From Pseudomonadota bacterium (GTDB lineage Bacteria > Pseudomonadota > Gammaproteobacteria > Burkholderiales > Burkholderiaceae_C): a stretch of DNA of 47,220 bases. The stretch spans positions 1 to 47,220 of the forward strand of contig JAFEFZ010000311.1 of assembly GCA_018240325.1 (NCBI GenBank). The letters run 5' to 3'. Positions within the stretch are counted from its first letter, which is position 1. Every line of letters begins with the position of its first letter. The translations under genes and the position numbers were made by a program. This document shows positions 1 through 10,388 of this stretch, in pieces. The notes beneath the pieces were generated by a model, which was not told the origin of the DNA, searched no databases, and worked only from the letters and a program-made list of their open reading frames with translations.

Positions 1-568
1 CCGGATCGGGCAGCGGGGGCGCACGCCAGCGCGCATCGTCGATCGCGATGTCGAGCGCGCGCGCCATGTACAGCGCCGCCTCGTGGTGCATGTCCTCGTG
101 CAGCAGCGCGAGGCGAAAGAAGTACAGCGCGTCGTCGCCGTCGCCGGCCGCGCGCAGCCGCGCGAGGGTGGCGTCGAGCTGGCGCGCCAGGTCGGCGCGT
201 GTGGCCGCGGCGTCGGGCAGCGGCAGCTGCCAGCGGCTGTCGTGCGCCACCCGGCTCGAGTTGTAGAGCGCGTCGGCGCCGGCGCGCAGCGGTGCGCGCC
301 GCGCGGCGTCCGGGTCGGCGCGCGGCCCGAGCTCGAGCTGCGGGTTGCGCGCGATCCAGTACTCCTGGAACCAGCCGATGTGCCCCAGCTCCCACAGCGG
401 CGGGTTGAGTTCAGCGCGCAGCGGCACCTGCAGGCCCGGCAGCGCGCGCTCGTAGGCCGCGAAGGCGGCGAGCGTGTCGGCGCGGCTCGCGCGCAGCGCA
501 TCGGCCAGCGCCTGCGGCGGCCCGCGACGGGCGTCGAGTGCCGGGCGCTGTACGCTCGCGTCGTGCAT
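1..568 (-). CDS. senA: SenA-type selenoneine synthase (EgtB family), 5' part only
   Basis: This is the N-terminal 189 codons of a leftward gene cut by the window edge. The ATG is at 568-566. The translated part is a DinB-like/EgtB N-terminal domain: PPLWELGHIGWFQEYW (about residues 55-70) supplies the first metal histidine, and HEDMHHEA (about residues 160-167) gives the HxxxH(x)E iron-binding set seen in EgtB and SenA. EgtB and SenA are non-haem iron enzymes that attach sulfur or selenium to the imidazole of trimethylhistidine. The call of SenA rather than EgtB rests on context: the gene is head to head with senB and senC homologues. The C-terminal FGE-sulfatase-like domain that would carry specificity residues lies outside the window, so ergothioneine synthase is the main alternative. 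Confidence 0.85.
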   Translation of the reverse strand, partial: MHDASVQRPALDARRGPPQALADALRASRADTLAAFAAYERALPGLQVPLRAELNPPLWELGHIGWFQEYWIARNPQLELGPRADPDAARRAPLRAGADALYNSSRVAHDSRWQLPLPDAAATRADLARQLDATLARLRAAGDGDDALYFFRLALLHEDMHHEAALYMARALDIAIDDARWRAPPLPDP

Positions 569-1543
569 CGTGAACCCCTGGTCATCGTGACGCCGGCGCT
601 GGCCGCGGCCAACAACGGCAACTGGCACACCGCGCGGCGCTGGGCGCGGCTGCTCGCGCCAGCTTACCGCGTCGCCGTCACCGACTGCTGGAGCGGCGGC
701 GCCGAGACCTTGATGATCGCGCTGCACGCGCGCCGCTCGGCCGCGTCGGTGGCCGCCTGGCGCGCCGCGCATCCGGGCCGGCCGCTGCTGCTGGTGCTGA
801 CCGGCACCGACCTGTATCGCGACATCGCCACCGATGCCGACGCGCAGCGCTCGCTCGTGCTGGCCGATGCGCTGGTGGTGCTCAACGAGCTGGGCGCGCG
901 GCAACTGCCCGAGGCCTTGCGCGCCAAGGCGCAGGTGGTGCTGCAGTCGAGCCCGGCGCGTGCGCCGGCGGCGCGCACCCCGCGCCACCTGCGCGCGCTG
1001 ATGGTCGGCCACCTGCGCGCCGAGAAGGACCCGCAGACCTACTGGCGCGCGGCGCAACGGCTCGCGCAGCGGCGCGACATCCGGCTCGACCACATCGGCG
1101 CCGCGCTCGACCCGGCGCTCGGCGCGCAAGCCGCGGCGCTGGCCGCACGGCAGCCGCAGTTCCGCTGGCTCGGTGGCCAGCCGCACGCGGCGGTGCGCCG
1201 GCGCATCCAGCACGCGCACGTGCTGGTGCACCCGAGCCGGATGGAAGGCGGCGCGCAGGTCGTGATCGAGGCGATCCGCAGCGGCACGCCGGTGCTCGCG
1301 TCGCGCATCGACGGCAACCTCGGGCTGCTCGGCAGCGGTTACGAAGGCGTGTTCGCGCCCGGCGACGATGCGGCCTTGGCTGCCCTGCTCGCACGCGCGC
1401 GCGACGAAGCCGATATGCTGCCGCGGCTGGCCGCGCAGCTGGCCCTACGGTCGCACCTGTTCGATCCCGCGGCCGAGCAGGCCGCGCTGCACCGGATCAT
1501 CGGCGCGCTGCGGGCGCGCCACCTCGACCGAAGCCCCCGATGA
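563..1543 (+). CDS. senB: SenB-type selenosugar synthase (glycosyltransferase-like)
   Basis: The product is a 326-residue GT4-like protein. It opens with a short beta strand (LVIVTPALAAANNGNW). It continues through LHARRSAASV and LTGTDLYRDI, and ends in the GT4-type EGGAQVVIEAI...GTPVLASRIDGNLGLLG block at about residues 230-265. This pattern matches the family now known to be SenB, which makes a selenosugar from selenophosphate and a UDP-sugar. The GTG at 563 is chosen because it is the closest in-frame start that keeps the first beta strand. The frame is open for a long way upstream, but that part is antisense to senA. No good ribosome binding site is visible. The stop overlaps the senC start by ATGA, so the two are probably translationally coupled. 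The start overlaps the senA start by six bases on the other strand, which is unusual. Function is by family match and context. Confidence 0.88.
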   Translation: MHREPLVIVTPALAAANNGNWHTARRWARLLAPAYRVAVTDCWSGGAETLMIALHARRSAASVAAWRAAHPGRPLLLVLTGTDLYRDIATDADAQRSLVLADALVVLNELGARQLPEALRAKAQVVLQSSPARAPAARTPRHLRALMVGHLRAEKDPQTYWRAAQRLAQRRDIRLDHIGAALDPALGAQAAALAARQPQFRWLGGQPHAAVRRRIQHAHVLVHPSRMEGGAQVVIEAIRSGTPVLASRIDGNLGLLGSGYEGVFAPGDDAALAALLARARDEADMLPRLAAQLALRSHLFDPAAEQAALHRIIGALRARHLDRSPR

Positions 1544-2613
1544 ACGCACCGAATTCCCCTGCCGCGGCGGCCGAGCCGCGCCTGACCTCGCTGTCGCACG
1601 GCGGCGGCTGCGGCTGCAAGATCGCCCCGGGCCTGCTGTCCGAGATCCTGAAGGGCAGCGCGGCGCTGCCGGCGCCGGCCGAGCTGCTGGTGGGCATAGC
1701 CACCGCCGACGACGCTGCCGTCTACCGGCTCAACGACGAGCAGGCGCTGGTCGCGACCACCGACTTCTTCATGCCGATCGTCGACGACCCCTTCGACTTC
1801 GGCTGCATCGCCGCGACCAATGCGATCAGCGACGTCTACGCGATGGGCGGCCGGCCCATCCTCGCGCTCGCGCTGGTGGGCATGCCGATCAATGTGCTGT
1901 CCACCGCCACGATCGGCCGCATCCTCGAAGGCGGCGCGAGCGTGTGCCGCGCCGCCGGCATCCCGATCGCCGGCGGCCACACGATCGATTCGGTCGAGGC
2001 GATCTACGGGCTGGTCGCGCTCGGCCTCGTGCACCCGAAGCGGGTCAAGCGCAACGCCGACGCGCAACCCGGCGACCTGCTGCTGCTGGGCAAGCCGCTG
2101 GGCGTGGGCGTGATGAGCGCGGCGCTGAAGAAGGGCGCGCTCGACGCCGCCGGCTATGCCCGGATGGTCGCGACGACCACGCAGCTCAACACCCCCGGCC
2201 CGGATCTGGCGGCGCTGCCCGGCGTGCACGCGCTCACCGACGTCACCGGCTTCGGCCTGGCGGGGCACGCGCTCGAGATGGCGCGCGGCTCGGGCTGCAC
2301 GGTGCAGATCGACTGGCGCGCGGTGCCGCTGCTGGCCGGCGTGCGCGACCTGGCCGCGCACGGCTTCGTCACCGGCGCGTCGGGCCGCAACTGGGCCGCC
2401 TACGGCCACGACGTGGCGCTGCCCGACGCCTTCGAGCCGCAAGACCGCGCGCTGCTGTGCGACCCGCAGACCAGCGGCGGGCTGCTGGTGTCGTGCGAGC
2501 CGGGCGCGCTCGACGCGGTGCAGGCCGTCTTCGGCCGCCACGGCTTCGGCGCGGCCGCGGTCGTCGGGCGCGTGCTGGCGGCACAGGGCCGGCCGCTGCA
2601 GGTGCTGGGCTGA
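1540..2613 (+). CDS. senC: SelD/SenC-type selenophosphate synthase
   Basis: The product is a 357-residue selenide, water dikinase, which makes selenophosphate from selenide and ATP. The N-terminal loop SHGGGCGCKIAPG carries the catalytic Cys24 and Lys27, equal to Cys17/Lys20 of the E. coli enzyme. The first active residue is Cys, not selenocysteine. The metal/ATP-binding aspartates are visible in TADDAAVYRLND, the following TTDFFMPIVDDPFDFG, and NAISDVYAMGG. The C-terminal half keeps DVTGFGLAGHA and DPQTSGGLL. The length is normal for SelD. The gene overlaps senB by four bases, which points to selenosugar synthesis as its main client. It could equally supply SelU or SelA if those exist elsewhere in the genome. 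Confidence 0.93.
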   Translation: MNAPNSPAAAAEPRLTSLSHGGGCGCKIAPGLLSEILKGSAALPAPAELLVGIATADDAAVYRLNDEQALVATTDFFMPIVDDPFDFGCIAATNAISDVYAMGGRPILALALVGMPINVLSTATIGRILEGGASVCRAAGIPIAGGHTIDSVEAIYGLVALGLVHPKRVKRNADAQPGDLLLLGKPLGVGVMSAALKKGALDAAGYARMVATTTQLNTPGPDLAALPGVHALTDVTGFGLAGHALEMARGSGCTVQIDWRAVPLLAGVRDLAAHGFVTGASGRNWAAYGHDVALPDAFEPQDRALLCDPQTSGGLLVSCEPGALDAVQAVFGRHGFGAAAVVGRVLAAQGRPLQVLG

Positions 2614-5073
2614 ATGAGCAGCGGCGCGAACATGCCGCCGCAGCACACGACAACAGGCGCGGCGCCGGCCGACCCATCAGCCGATCCATCGGCCGACCCC
2701 GCAGCCGCCCCATCGGCCGGCGCGCACGACGGTGCACGCGATCCAGGCTCGAACGCTTCGCCCGCGGTTGACGCCGCCGCTGCGGCCGGGCTGACGACGG
2801 CGCAGGCGCAGCAGGCGCTGGCGCAGTTCGGCGCCAACGAGATCGCCGACGTGCGCGACAGCCTCGCCAAGCGTGCGTTGGCCAAGCTGTGGGCGCCGGT
2901 GCCGTGGATGCTCGAGGCGGCCGTCGTGCTGCAGCTCGCGCTCGGCAAGTTCGTCGAGGCGGCGATCATCGCCGCACTCGTCGCCTTCAACGCGGCGGTG
3001 GCGCTGGCGCAAGAGGGGCGCGCGCGCACCGCGCTCGCGGCGCTGAAGTCGCGGCTGGCGCTGAACGCAACGGTGCGCCGCGACGGCGCCTGGTGCACGC
3101 TGCCGGCCAAGGAACTGGTGCCCGGCGACCGGGTGAAGCTGTCGCTCGGCGCCGTGGTGCCGGCGGACGTGCAGCTCGTCGCCGGCGCGGTGCTGGTCGA
3201 CCAGTCGATGCTGACCGGCGAATCGCTGCCGGTGGAAGCCGGCGCCGGCGCGAGCACCTGGGCGGGCGCGCTGGTGCGCCGCGGTGAGGCCGAGGCGCTG
3301 GTCACCGCCACCGGCGCGCGCACGCGCTTCGGCCGCAGCGCCGAGCTGGTGCGCAGCGCGCACGCGCAGGGCTCGCAGCAGCAGGCGGTGCTGCGCGTGG
3401 TGCGCAACCTCGCGCTGTTCAACGGCACGGTGATCGCGCTGCTGGCCGCGCACGCGTGGGGCCAGGGCCTGCCGCTGCGCGCGATCGAGCCGCTGGTGCT
3501 GACCGCGCTGCTGGCGTCGATCCCGGTGTCGCTGCCGGCCACCTTCACGATGGCGGCGGCGCTGGCCGCGCACGTGCTGGCCGACCGCGGCGTGCTGGCC
3601 ACGCGGCTGTCGGCGCTGGACGAGGCCGGCAGCATCGACCTGCTGTGCTCCGACAAGACCGGCACGCTGACGCGCAACGAGCTGCGCGTCGTCGCCGCGC
3701 GGCCCTGCGCCGGCTTCGACGAAGCGGGGCTGCTGGCGCTGGCCGCGCTCGCCAGCTCCGACGCCGGCGCCGACCCGGTGGACGCGGCGATCCGCGCCGC
3801 CGCGGGGCCGCTGCCGCCGCTCGCCCGGCGGCTCGCGTACCAGCCCTTCGACCCGGCGACCAAGCGCGCCGAGGCGCGCGTGCAGGGCGCCGACGGCCGC
3901 GAGCAGCGCATCATGAAAGGCGCTTTCGCGGTGATCGCCGATGCGGCCGGCGCCGATGGCGCGCAGCGCCGCGAGGCCGACGCGCTCGAGGCCCAGGGCC
4001 ATCGCGTGCTCGCGGTCGCCGTCGCCGACGACGCGGGCGCACGCATCGCCGGACTGCTCGCGCTCAGCGACCCGCCGCGCGACGATGCGGCCGCGCTGAT
4101 CCGCCATCTCGGCGAGCGCGGCGTGCGCGTGATGATGGTCACCGGCGACGCCCCCACCACCGCGGCCGCGGTGGCGCGCACGCTGGGCATCCGCGGCGAG
4201 GTGTGCGCGCCGGGCGCGCACGCGGCCGCGGGCGCCGATTGCGCGGTGCTGGCCGGCGTGCTGCCGCAGGACAAGTACGAGCTGGTGCGCGCGCTGCAGC
4301 AAGCCGGCCACAAGGTGGGCATGTGCGGCGACGGCGCCAACGACGCGCCCGCGCTGCGCCAGGCGCACATGGGCATCGCGGTGGCGCAGGCGACCGACGT
4401 GGCCAAGGCCGCCGCCGGCCTGGTGCTGACCACACCGGGCCTGGCCGGCGTCGTCGACGCGATCGAGGAAGGCCGGCGTGCGTTCCGGCGGGTGCAGACC
4501 TACACGCTCAACTCGATCATCAAGAAGGTCGCCACGGTGCTGTTCATCGCCGCCGGCTTCGTGCTGACCGGGCAGCCGATCCTGACGCCGCTGCAGATGA
4601 TCGTGCTGCTGGTGGTGGGCGACCTGCTGTCGATGGCACTGACCACCGACCGCGCAACGCCCGCGCGCCGGCCCAACGTCTGGCGCATCGGCCGGCTCAC
4701 CGCGGTGGGCGTCGTCGTCGGGCTCGGGCAGCTCGCGTTCGCGGTGGGCGTGCTGGCGATCGGCGCATTCCGGTTGCAGCTGTCGCCCGGGGCGCTGACG
4801 ACGCTGGCCTTCCTGACCCTGGTGTTCGCGGGCCAGGCGACGATCTACGCGATCCGCGTGCGCGGGCGGCTGTGGGAGGCGGCGCCGGGCGGCTGGCTCG
4901 TCGCGGCGACGATTGCCGACCTGGGGATCGGCATCGCCGTGGCGCTGAGCGGCGTGCTCTCGGCGCCGTTGCCCGGCAGCGTCGTCGCCGCGCTGCTGGC
5001 GGCGTCGGTCGCGCTCGTCTTCGTGCTCGACGGCCTGCGCCGCGCCGCCTTCGCGCGCCTGGCGGTGGCGTAG
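2614..5073 (+). CDS. P-type H+-ATPase (plasma-membrane, type IIIA-like)
   Basis: The product is an 819-residue P-type ATPase. Its layout is a disordered Ala/Pro/Ser-rich N-terminus (about 1-58), the cation-ATPase N-domain (59-100), and two helices. Then come the actuator domain with TGES (201-204), the PVSLP motif in the next helix pair (304-308), phosphorylation site DKTGTLT with Asp347, nucleotide-binding KGAF (435-438), hinge GDGANDAPAL (572-581) and a C-terminal helix bundle. There is no metal-binding CxxC or CPx motif, so it is not a heavy-metal pump. The pattern resembles the fungal/plant proton pumps and their bacterial homologues, and Asp670 in VVGDLLSMALTTDR sits where those pumps have their proton-carrying Asp. 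Substrate H+ is therefore likely but not proven. The ATG follows the senC stop directly (TGAATG), so the gene is probably cotranscribed with senBC. Confidence 0.85.
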   Translation: MSSGANMPPQHTTTGAAPADPSADPSADPAAAPSAGAHDGARDPGSNASPAVDAAAAAGLTTAQAQQALAQFGANEIADVRDSLAKRALAKLWAPVPWMLEAAVVLQLALGKFVEAAIIAALVAFNAAVALAQEGRARTALAALKSRLALNATVRRDGAWCTLPAKELVPGDRVKLSLGAVVPADVQLVAGAVLVDQSMLTGESLPVEAGAGASTWAGALVRRGEAEALVTATGARTRFGRSAELVRSAHAQGSQQQAVLRVVRNLALFNGTVIALLAAHAWGQGLPLRAIEPLVLTALLASIPVSLPATFTMAAALAAHVLADRGVLATRLSALDEAGSIDLLCSDKTGTLTRNELRVVAARPCAGFDEAGLLALAALASSDAGADPVDAAIRAAAGPLPPLARRLAYQPFDPATKRAEARVQGADGREQRIMKGAFAVIADAAGADGAQRREADALEAQGHRVLAVAVADDAGARIAGLLALSDPPRDDAAALIRHLGERGVRVMMVTGDAPTTAAAVARTLGIRGEVCAPGAHAAAGADCAVLAGVLPQDKYELVRALQQAGHKVGMCGDGANDAPALRQAHMGIAVAQATDVAKAAAGLVLTTPGLAGVVDAIEEGRRAFRRVQTYTLNSIIKKVATVLFIAAGFVLTGQPILTPLQMIVLLVVGDLLSMALTTDRATPARRPNVWRIGRLTAVGVVVGLGQLAFAVGVLAIGAFRLQLSPGALTTLAFLTLVFAGQATIYAIRVRGRLWEAAPGGWLVAATIADLGIGIAVALSGVLSAPLPGSVVAALLAASVALVFVLDGLRRAAFARLAVA
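2669..2716. repeat. Imperfect 12-bp tandem array inside the P-type ATPase N-terminus
   Basis: There are four adjacent 12-bp units (2669-2680, 2681-2692, 2693-2704, 2705-2716) of the form CCGAyCCATCGG with a few changes. They encode an Asp-Pro-Ser-Ala-like repeat in the disordered N-terminal tail. The unit is a multiple of three, so copy-number change keeps the frame. Confidence 0.8.
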
Positions 5074-5103
5074 CGCCGCGCGGGCCGCACGCGCCGATCG
5101 GGT

Positions 5104-6065
5104 TCACCGGCCCGGCGGCGCACTGACGATCCACGCCGACGCGGCGCCGATGCCGGCGAACTGCGCGGCGATCAGCGCTTCGCCCTGCTCGAGCATGAAG
5201 GCGCGCAAGGCCTCGGCGGCCGGCGCCAGCGGCTTGCCGCCGACGTTGACGATGTGCCAGCGGCGCAGCAGCGGCAGCCCTTCGATGTCGAGCACCGCGA
5301 GCTTGCCCGCGGCGATCTCGAGGCCGCAGGTGTGCAGCGACAGGAAGGCCACGCCCATGTCGGCGATCACCGCCTGCTTGATCGTCTCGTTGCTCGCCAT
5401 CTCCATCACCCGCGGCGGCGCCAGGCGCTGCTCGCGGAAGAACTCCTCCATCGCCGCGCGCGTGCCCGAGCCCGGCTCGCGGACGATGAACTCCGCGTCG
5501 GCCAGCGCCGCCGGCGGGATCCGGCGCCTGTGCGCCAGCGGATGCTCGGGCGAGGCGATGATCGCGTGCGGATGGAGCGCGAAGGATTCGGCGCGCGTGT
5601 CCAGTTCGCGCGGCGGCCGGCCCATCACCGCCAGGTCGACCTCGTTGTCGTGCAGCCGGCGCACCAGCTGCTCGCGGTTGCCGACCGACAGGCTCATCTG
5701 CACGCCGCGGTGCCCGGCGCGAAAGCGCGCCAGCAGCCGCGGCACGAAGTACTTCGCGGTGCTGACCATGCCGATCGTGATCCGGCCGGTCTCGCCGCCG
5801 CGCAGCCGGGCGAGCGCGTCTTCGGCCTCCTTCAGCGTGGCCAGGATCCTGCGCGCATAGACGAGGAAGTACTCGCCGCTGGTCGTCAGCGTCAGCGCCC
5901 GGGCGCTGCGGTCGAACAGCGGCAGGCCGACGGCGCCTTCCAGCTCCTTGATCTGCATGGTGACGGCGGGCGGCGTCAGGTGCAATTCCTCGGCCGCCCT
6001 GGCAAAGCTCAGGTGGCGCGCCGCTGCACAGAACGAGCGCAGTTGCCGGATCGTGACCGCACGCA

Positions 6066-6066
<1 letters not shown>
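5104..6066 (-). CDS. cbbR: CbbR, LysR-type regulator of the Calvin-cycle operon
   Basis: The product is a 320-residue LysR-family regulator. The N-terminal winged helix-turn-helix covers about residues 5-65 (LRSFCAAARHLSFARAAEEL, then LTPPAVTMQIKELEG and GLPLFDRSARALTLT). The rest is a two-lobed effector-binding domain with the YFVPRLLARF strand typical of CbbR. The gene is divergent from cbbL with a 100-bp spacer, the standard cbbR position. CbbR activates cbb transcription in response to metabolites such as RuBP or NADPH in relatives. The ATG is at 6066-6064, and a TNA-N7-TNA site begins at this start codon, which suggests autorepression. The gene is convergent with the P-type ATPase, 30 bp away. 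Confidence 0.93.
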
Positions 6067-7651
<1,585 letters not shown>

Positions 7652-7701
7652 CCCGAAGGCCCGCCGCCCACCGCCTGCTGGCAACCCCAACTGCCGCACC
7701 C

Positions 7702-7724
7702 CGGCCCCGGCCTGCGCCGGGCCG
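7702..7724 (+). promoter_or_regulatory. Stem-loop between cbbL and cbbS
   Basis: CGGCC (7702-7706) and CGGC (7708-7711), with one bulged C between them, pair with GCCG (7716-7719) and GGCCG (7720-7724) around a CTGC loop. The hairpin ends just before the cbbS ribosome binding site GAGGAGA (7727-7733). There is no T-run, so it is more likely an mRNA-processing or expression-balancing hairpin than a terminator. This is inferred from position only. Confidence 0.45.
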
Positions 7725-7740
7725 ACGAGGAGACCCCGCG

Positions 7741-8181
7741 ATGATGACCAACCCCACCGGCCGCGTGACCCAGGGCCAGTTCAGCTTCCTGCCCGATCTG
7801 AGCGACGACGAGATCCGGATGCAGATCGACTACGGCCTGCGCAAGGGCCATGCGTGGAGCGTCGAATACACCGACGACCCGCACCCGCGCAACACCTACT
7901 GGGAGATGTTCGGCATGCCGATGTTCGACCTGCGCGACGCCGCCGGCGTGATGCTGGAGCTGGCGCAGTGCCGCCGGACCTTCCCCGACCACTACATCCG
8001 GCTGATGGCCTTCGACTCGACCCGCGGCGTCGAGTCGATCGCGATGAGCTTCATCGTCAACCGGCCCAAGTCCGAGCCCGGCTTCGGCCTGGTGCGGCAG
8101 GAGGCCGAAGGCCGCAACATCCGCTGCACGGTGCACGCCTACGCCACCGACCGCCCCGAGGGCGAGCGCTTCGGCAGCTGA
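7741..8181 (+). CDS. cbbS: RuBisCO small subunit, form IC
   Basis: The product is a 146-residue small subunit that caps the L8 core of RuBisCO. It shows the red-type signatures: [18 protein letters not shown] at the start, [12 protein letters not shown] in the middle, and a long C-terminal extension ([12 protein letters not shown] onward) that forms the beta hairpins in the central pore of red-type enzymes. Two ATGs are in tandem at 7741 and 7744; the first has a strong GAGGAGA seven bases upstream. The reading frame is open far upstream through cbbL, but only the part from 7741 is real. It sits 89 bp after cbbL, with a hairpin in between. Confidence 0.97.
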   Translation: MMTNPTGRVTQGQFSFLPDLSDDEIRMQIDYGLRKGHAWSVEYTDDPHPRNTYWEMFGMPMFDLRDAAGVMLELAQCRRTFPDHYIRLMAFDSTRGVESIAMSFIVNRPKSEPGFGLVRQEAEGRNIRCTVHAYATDRPEGERFGS

Positions 8182-8252
8182 GGCCGGCACCCCGCGACAC
8201 CGCAGCCCCGGCCGAAGGCGACGCACGACGGGCACCACCCGGAGCCGATCCG

Positions 8253-9218
8253 ATGAGCACCCCGCTGTACTCGATCCCCGGCAGCCCGGCGCCGGCTGCC
8301 GCGCCGCCGCCCGCGCCGCCCGACCCGATCGGCGCCGCCCGCACCGTCAACGAGGTGCTGGCCGGCAGCCGGATCGAGGCGGTGATGGACGAGCTCGACC
8401 GCGACCTGGTCGGCCTGGCGCCGGTCAAGAGCCGCATCCGCGACATCGCCGCGCTGCTGGTCGTCGACAAGCTGCGCGCCAACCTCGGCCTGGTGCCGGC
8501 AGGCCGCACGCCGGCGCCGAGCCTGCACATGTGCTTCACCGGCAACCCGGGCACCGGCAAGACCACGGTGGCACTGCGGATCGCGCAGATCCTGCACCGG
8601 CTCGGCTACGTGCGCCAGGGCCATGTGGTCAGCGTCACCCGCGACGACCTGGTCGGCCAGTACATCGGCCACACCGCGCCCAAGACGCGCGAAGTGCTCA
8701 AGAAGGCGATGGGCGGCGTGCTGTTCATCGACGAGGCCTACTACCTGTACCGGCCGGAGAACGAGCGCGACTACGGCCAGGAGGCGATCGAGATCCTGCT
8801 GCAGGCGATGGAGAACCACCGCGACGACCTGGTCGTGATCCTGGCCGGCTACAAGGAGCGGATGGACACCTTCTTCAGGTCCAACCCGGGCATGAACTCG
8901 CGCATCGCGCACCACATCGACTTCCCCGACTACACGCCCGACGAGCTGCTGCAGATCGCCGAGCGCATGCTCGCCGGCCGGCAGTACCGTTTCGGCGAAG
9001 GGGCGCGCGCCGCCTTCGCGCAATACCTCGGGCGCCGGACGCGGCAGCCGCACTTCGCCAACGCCCGCAGCGTGCGCAACGCGCTCGACCGCGCGCGGCT
9101 GCGCGCCGCCTCGCGCCTGTTCGCCGACCGCGACCGGGTGCTGACCGAGGCCGAGCTGACGACGATCCTGCCGGCCGACATCCTCGCCAGCCGCGTGTTC
9201 GCGGCCGCCGCGCCCTGA
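8253..9218 (+). CDS. cbbX: CbbX, red-type RuBisCO activase (AAA+ ATPase)
   Basis: The product is a 321-residue AAA+ protein that removes inhibitory sugar phosphates from red-type RuBisCO by pulling on the large-subunit C-terminus. Residues 1-28 are a Pro/Ala-rich disordered lead. Walker A is GNPGTGKT (97-104), Walker B is [10 protein letters not shown] with Asp160/Glu161, and the pore loop region follows YIGHTAPKT. The Arg-finger and sensor-2 regions are in the C-terminal part. The ATG at 8253 has GGAG eight bases upstream. Its place directly after cbbS is the rule for form IC/ID operons and supports the RuBisCO type call. Confidence 0.96.
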   Translation: MSTPLYSIPGSPAPAAAPPPAPPDPIGAARTVNEVLAGSRIEAVMDELDRDLVGLAPVKSRIRDIAALLVVDKLRANLGLVPAGRTPAPSLHMCFTGNPGTGKTTVALRIAQILHRLGYVRQGHVVSVTRDDLVGQYIGHTAPKTREVLKKAMGGVLFIDEAYYLYRPENERDYGQEAIEILLQAMENHRDDLVVILAGYKERMDTFFRSNPGMNSRIAHHIDFPDYTPDELLQIAERMLAGRQYRFGEGARAAFAQYLGRRTRQPHFANARSVRNALDRARLRAASRLFADRDRVLTEAELTTILPADILASRVFAAAAP

Positions 9219-9250
9219 ACCCCGCGTCCCGATCCACCCCCGAGGCCTCC

Positions 9251-10375
9251 ATGCCGCTGTCGAACCGCCCCACCCTGACGCAGTACCTGATCGAGCAGCG
9301 CCGCCGCTTTCCGCAGGCCAGCGGGACGATGAACGCGCTGATCCTCGACGTCTCGATCGCGGCCAAGGCGATCGCCCGCGCCGTCGCCTGCGGCGAGCTC
9401 GGCGACCCGGCGGCCCGGGAACTCGTCGCCGCCGCGCAATCGCATGCGCCGATCGAGGCCCCGGGCGAAGCCGCCCGGCCGCTGGACCTCGTCAGCAACG
9501 AGATCTTCCTGCGCACGGCCGAGTGGTCGGGGCACCTGGCCGGCATGGCCTCGGAGGAGATGGCGCAGCCCTACCGGATCCCGGCGCGCTATGCGCGCGG
9601 CAAGTACCTGCTGGCCTTCGACCCGCTCGACGGCTCGGGCAACCTCGACGTCAACGTGTCGGTGGGCAGCATCTTCTCGGTGCTGCGCGCGCCCGACGAA
9701 GCCGCCGCCGGCGGCCGCGAAGTCCGTGATGCCGACTTCCTGCAGCCGGGCACCGCCCAGGTCGCGGCCGGCTACGCGATCTACGGGCCGATGACGATGC
9801 TGGTGCTGACGGTCGGCAACGGCGTGGTCGGCTTCACGCTCGACCACGACCTGGGCGAGTTCAAGCTCACGCACCCCGACATCCGCGTGCCCGACGACGC
9901 GCAGGAGTTCGCGATCGACGCCAGCAACGCCCGCTTCTGGGAGCCGCCGGTGAAGCGCTACGTCGACGAATGCCTGGCCGGCCGCAGCGGGCTGCGCGCC
10001 AAGGACTTCAACATGCGCTGGATCGCCAGCCTGGTCGCCGAGGCGCACCGCATCCTGATGCGCGGCGGCGTGTTCCTGTACCCGAAGGACACCCGCAGCC
10101 CGGGCAGGCCCGGCCGGCTGCGGCTGCTGTACGAGGCCAACCCGATCGGCTTCATCCTCGAGCAGGCCGGCGGGCGCGCCAGCACCGGCCGCGAGCCGGT
10201 GCTGGGCGTGCGGCCGGCCGGGCTGCACCAGCGCATCGGGCTGGTGTTCGGATCGAAGCACGAGGTCGAACGCATCGAGCGCTACCACGCCGAGTACGAC
10301 GCCGGCACCGACCGGCCGTACGTGTCGCCGCTGTTCAGCGAACGCTCGCTGTTCCGGCCCGAGGCGCTGATCTGA
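9251..10375 (+). CDS. cbbF: Fructose-1,6-bisphosphatase class I (CbbF)
   Basis: The product is a 374-residue class I FBPase, likely acting on fructose-1,6- and sedoheptulose-1,7-bisphosphate in the Calvin cycle. It has the metal/phosphate motif DPLDGSGNLD (about 124-133), the upstream acidic SEE (101-103), and the substrate-binding segments NARFWEPP and KDFNMRWIASLVAEAHR. The C-terminal RLLYEANPIGFILEQAGG motif is complete. The ATG at 9251 is preceded only by a weak GAGG. It lies 32 bp after cbbX and 13 bp before the next gene. Whether a second chromosomal fbp exists cannot be seen here. Confidence 0.95.
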   Translation: MPLSNRPTLTQYLIEQRRRFPQASGTMNALILDVSIAAKAIARAVACGELGDPAARELVAAAQSHAPIEAPGEAARPLDLVSNEIFLRTAEWSGHLAGMASEEMAQPYRIPARYARGKYLLAFDPLDGSGNLDVNVSVGSIFSVLRAPDEAAAGGREVRDADFLQPGTAQVAAGYAIYGPMTMLVLTVGNGVVGFTLDHDLGEFKLTHPDIRVPDDAQEFAIDASNARFWEPPVKRYVDECLAGRSGLRAKDFNMRWIASLVAEAHRILMRGGVFLYPKDTRSPGRPGRLRLLYEANPIGFILEQAGGRASTGREPVLGVRPAGLHQRIGLVFGSKHEVERIERYHAEYDAGTDRPYVSPLFSERSLFRPEALI

Positions 10376-10388
10376 ACCGGAGGGCCCC

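Noticed and set aside
1540-2613. Selenocysteine-coded SelD
   Set aside because: The active-site position is an ordinary Cys codon (Cys24), and there is no in-frame TGA before the end.
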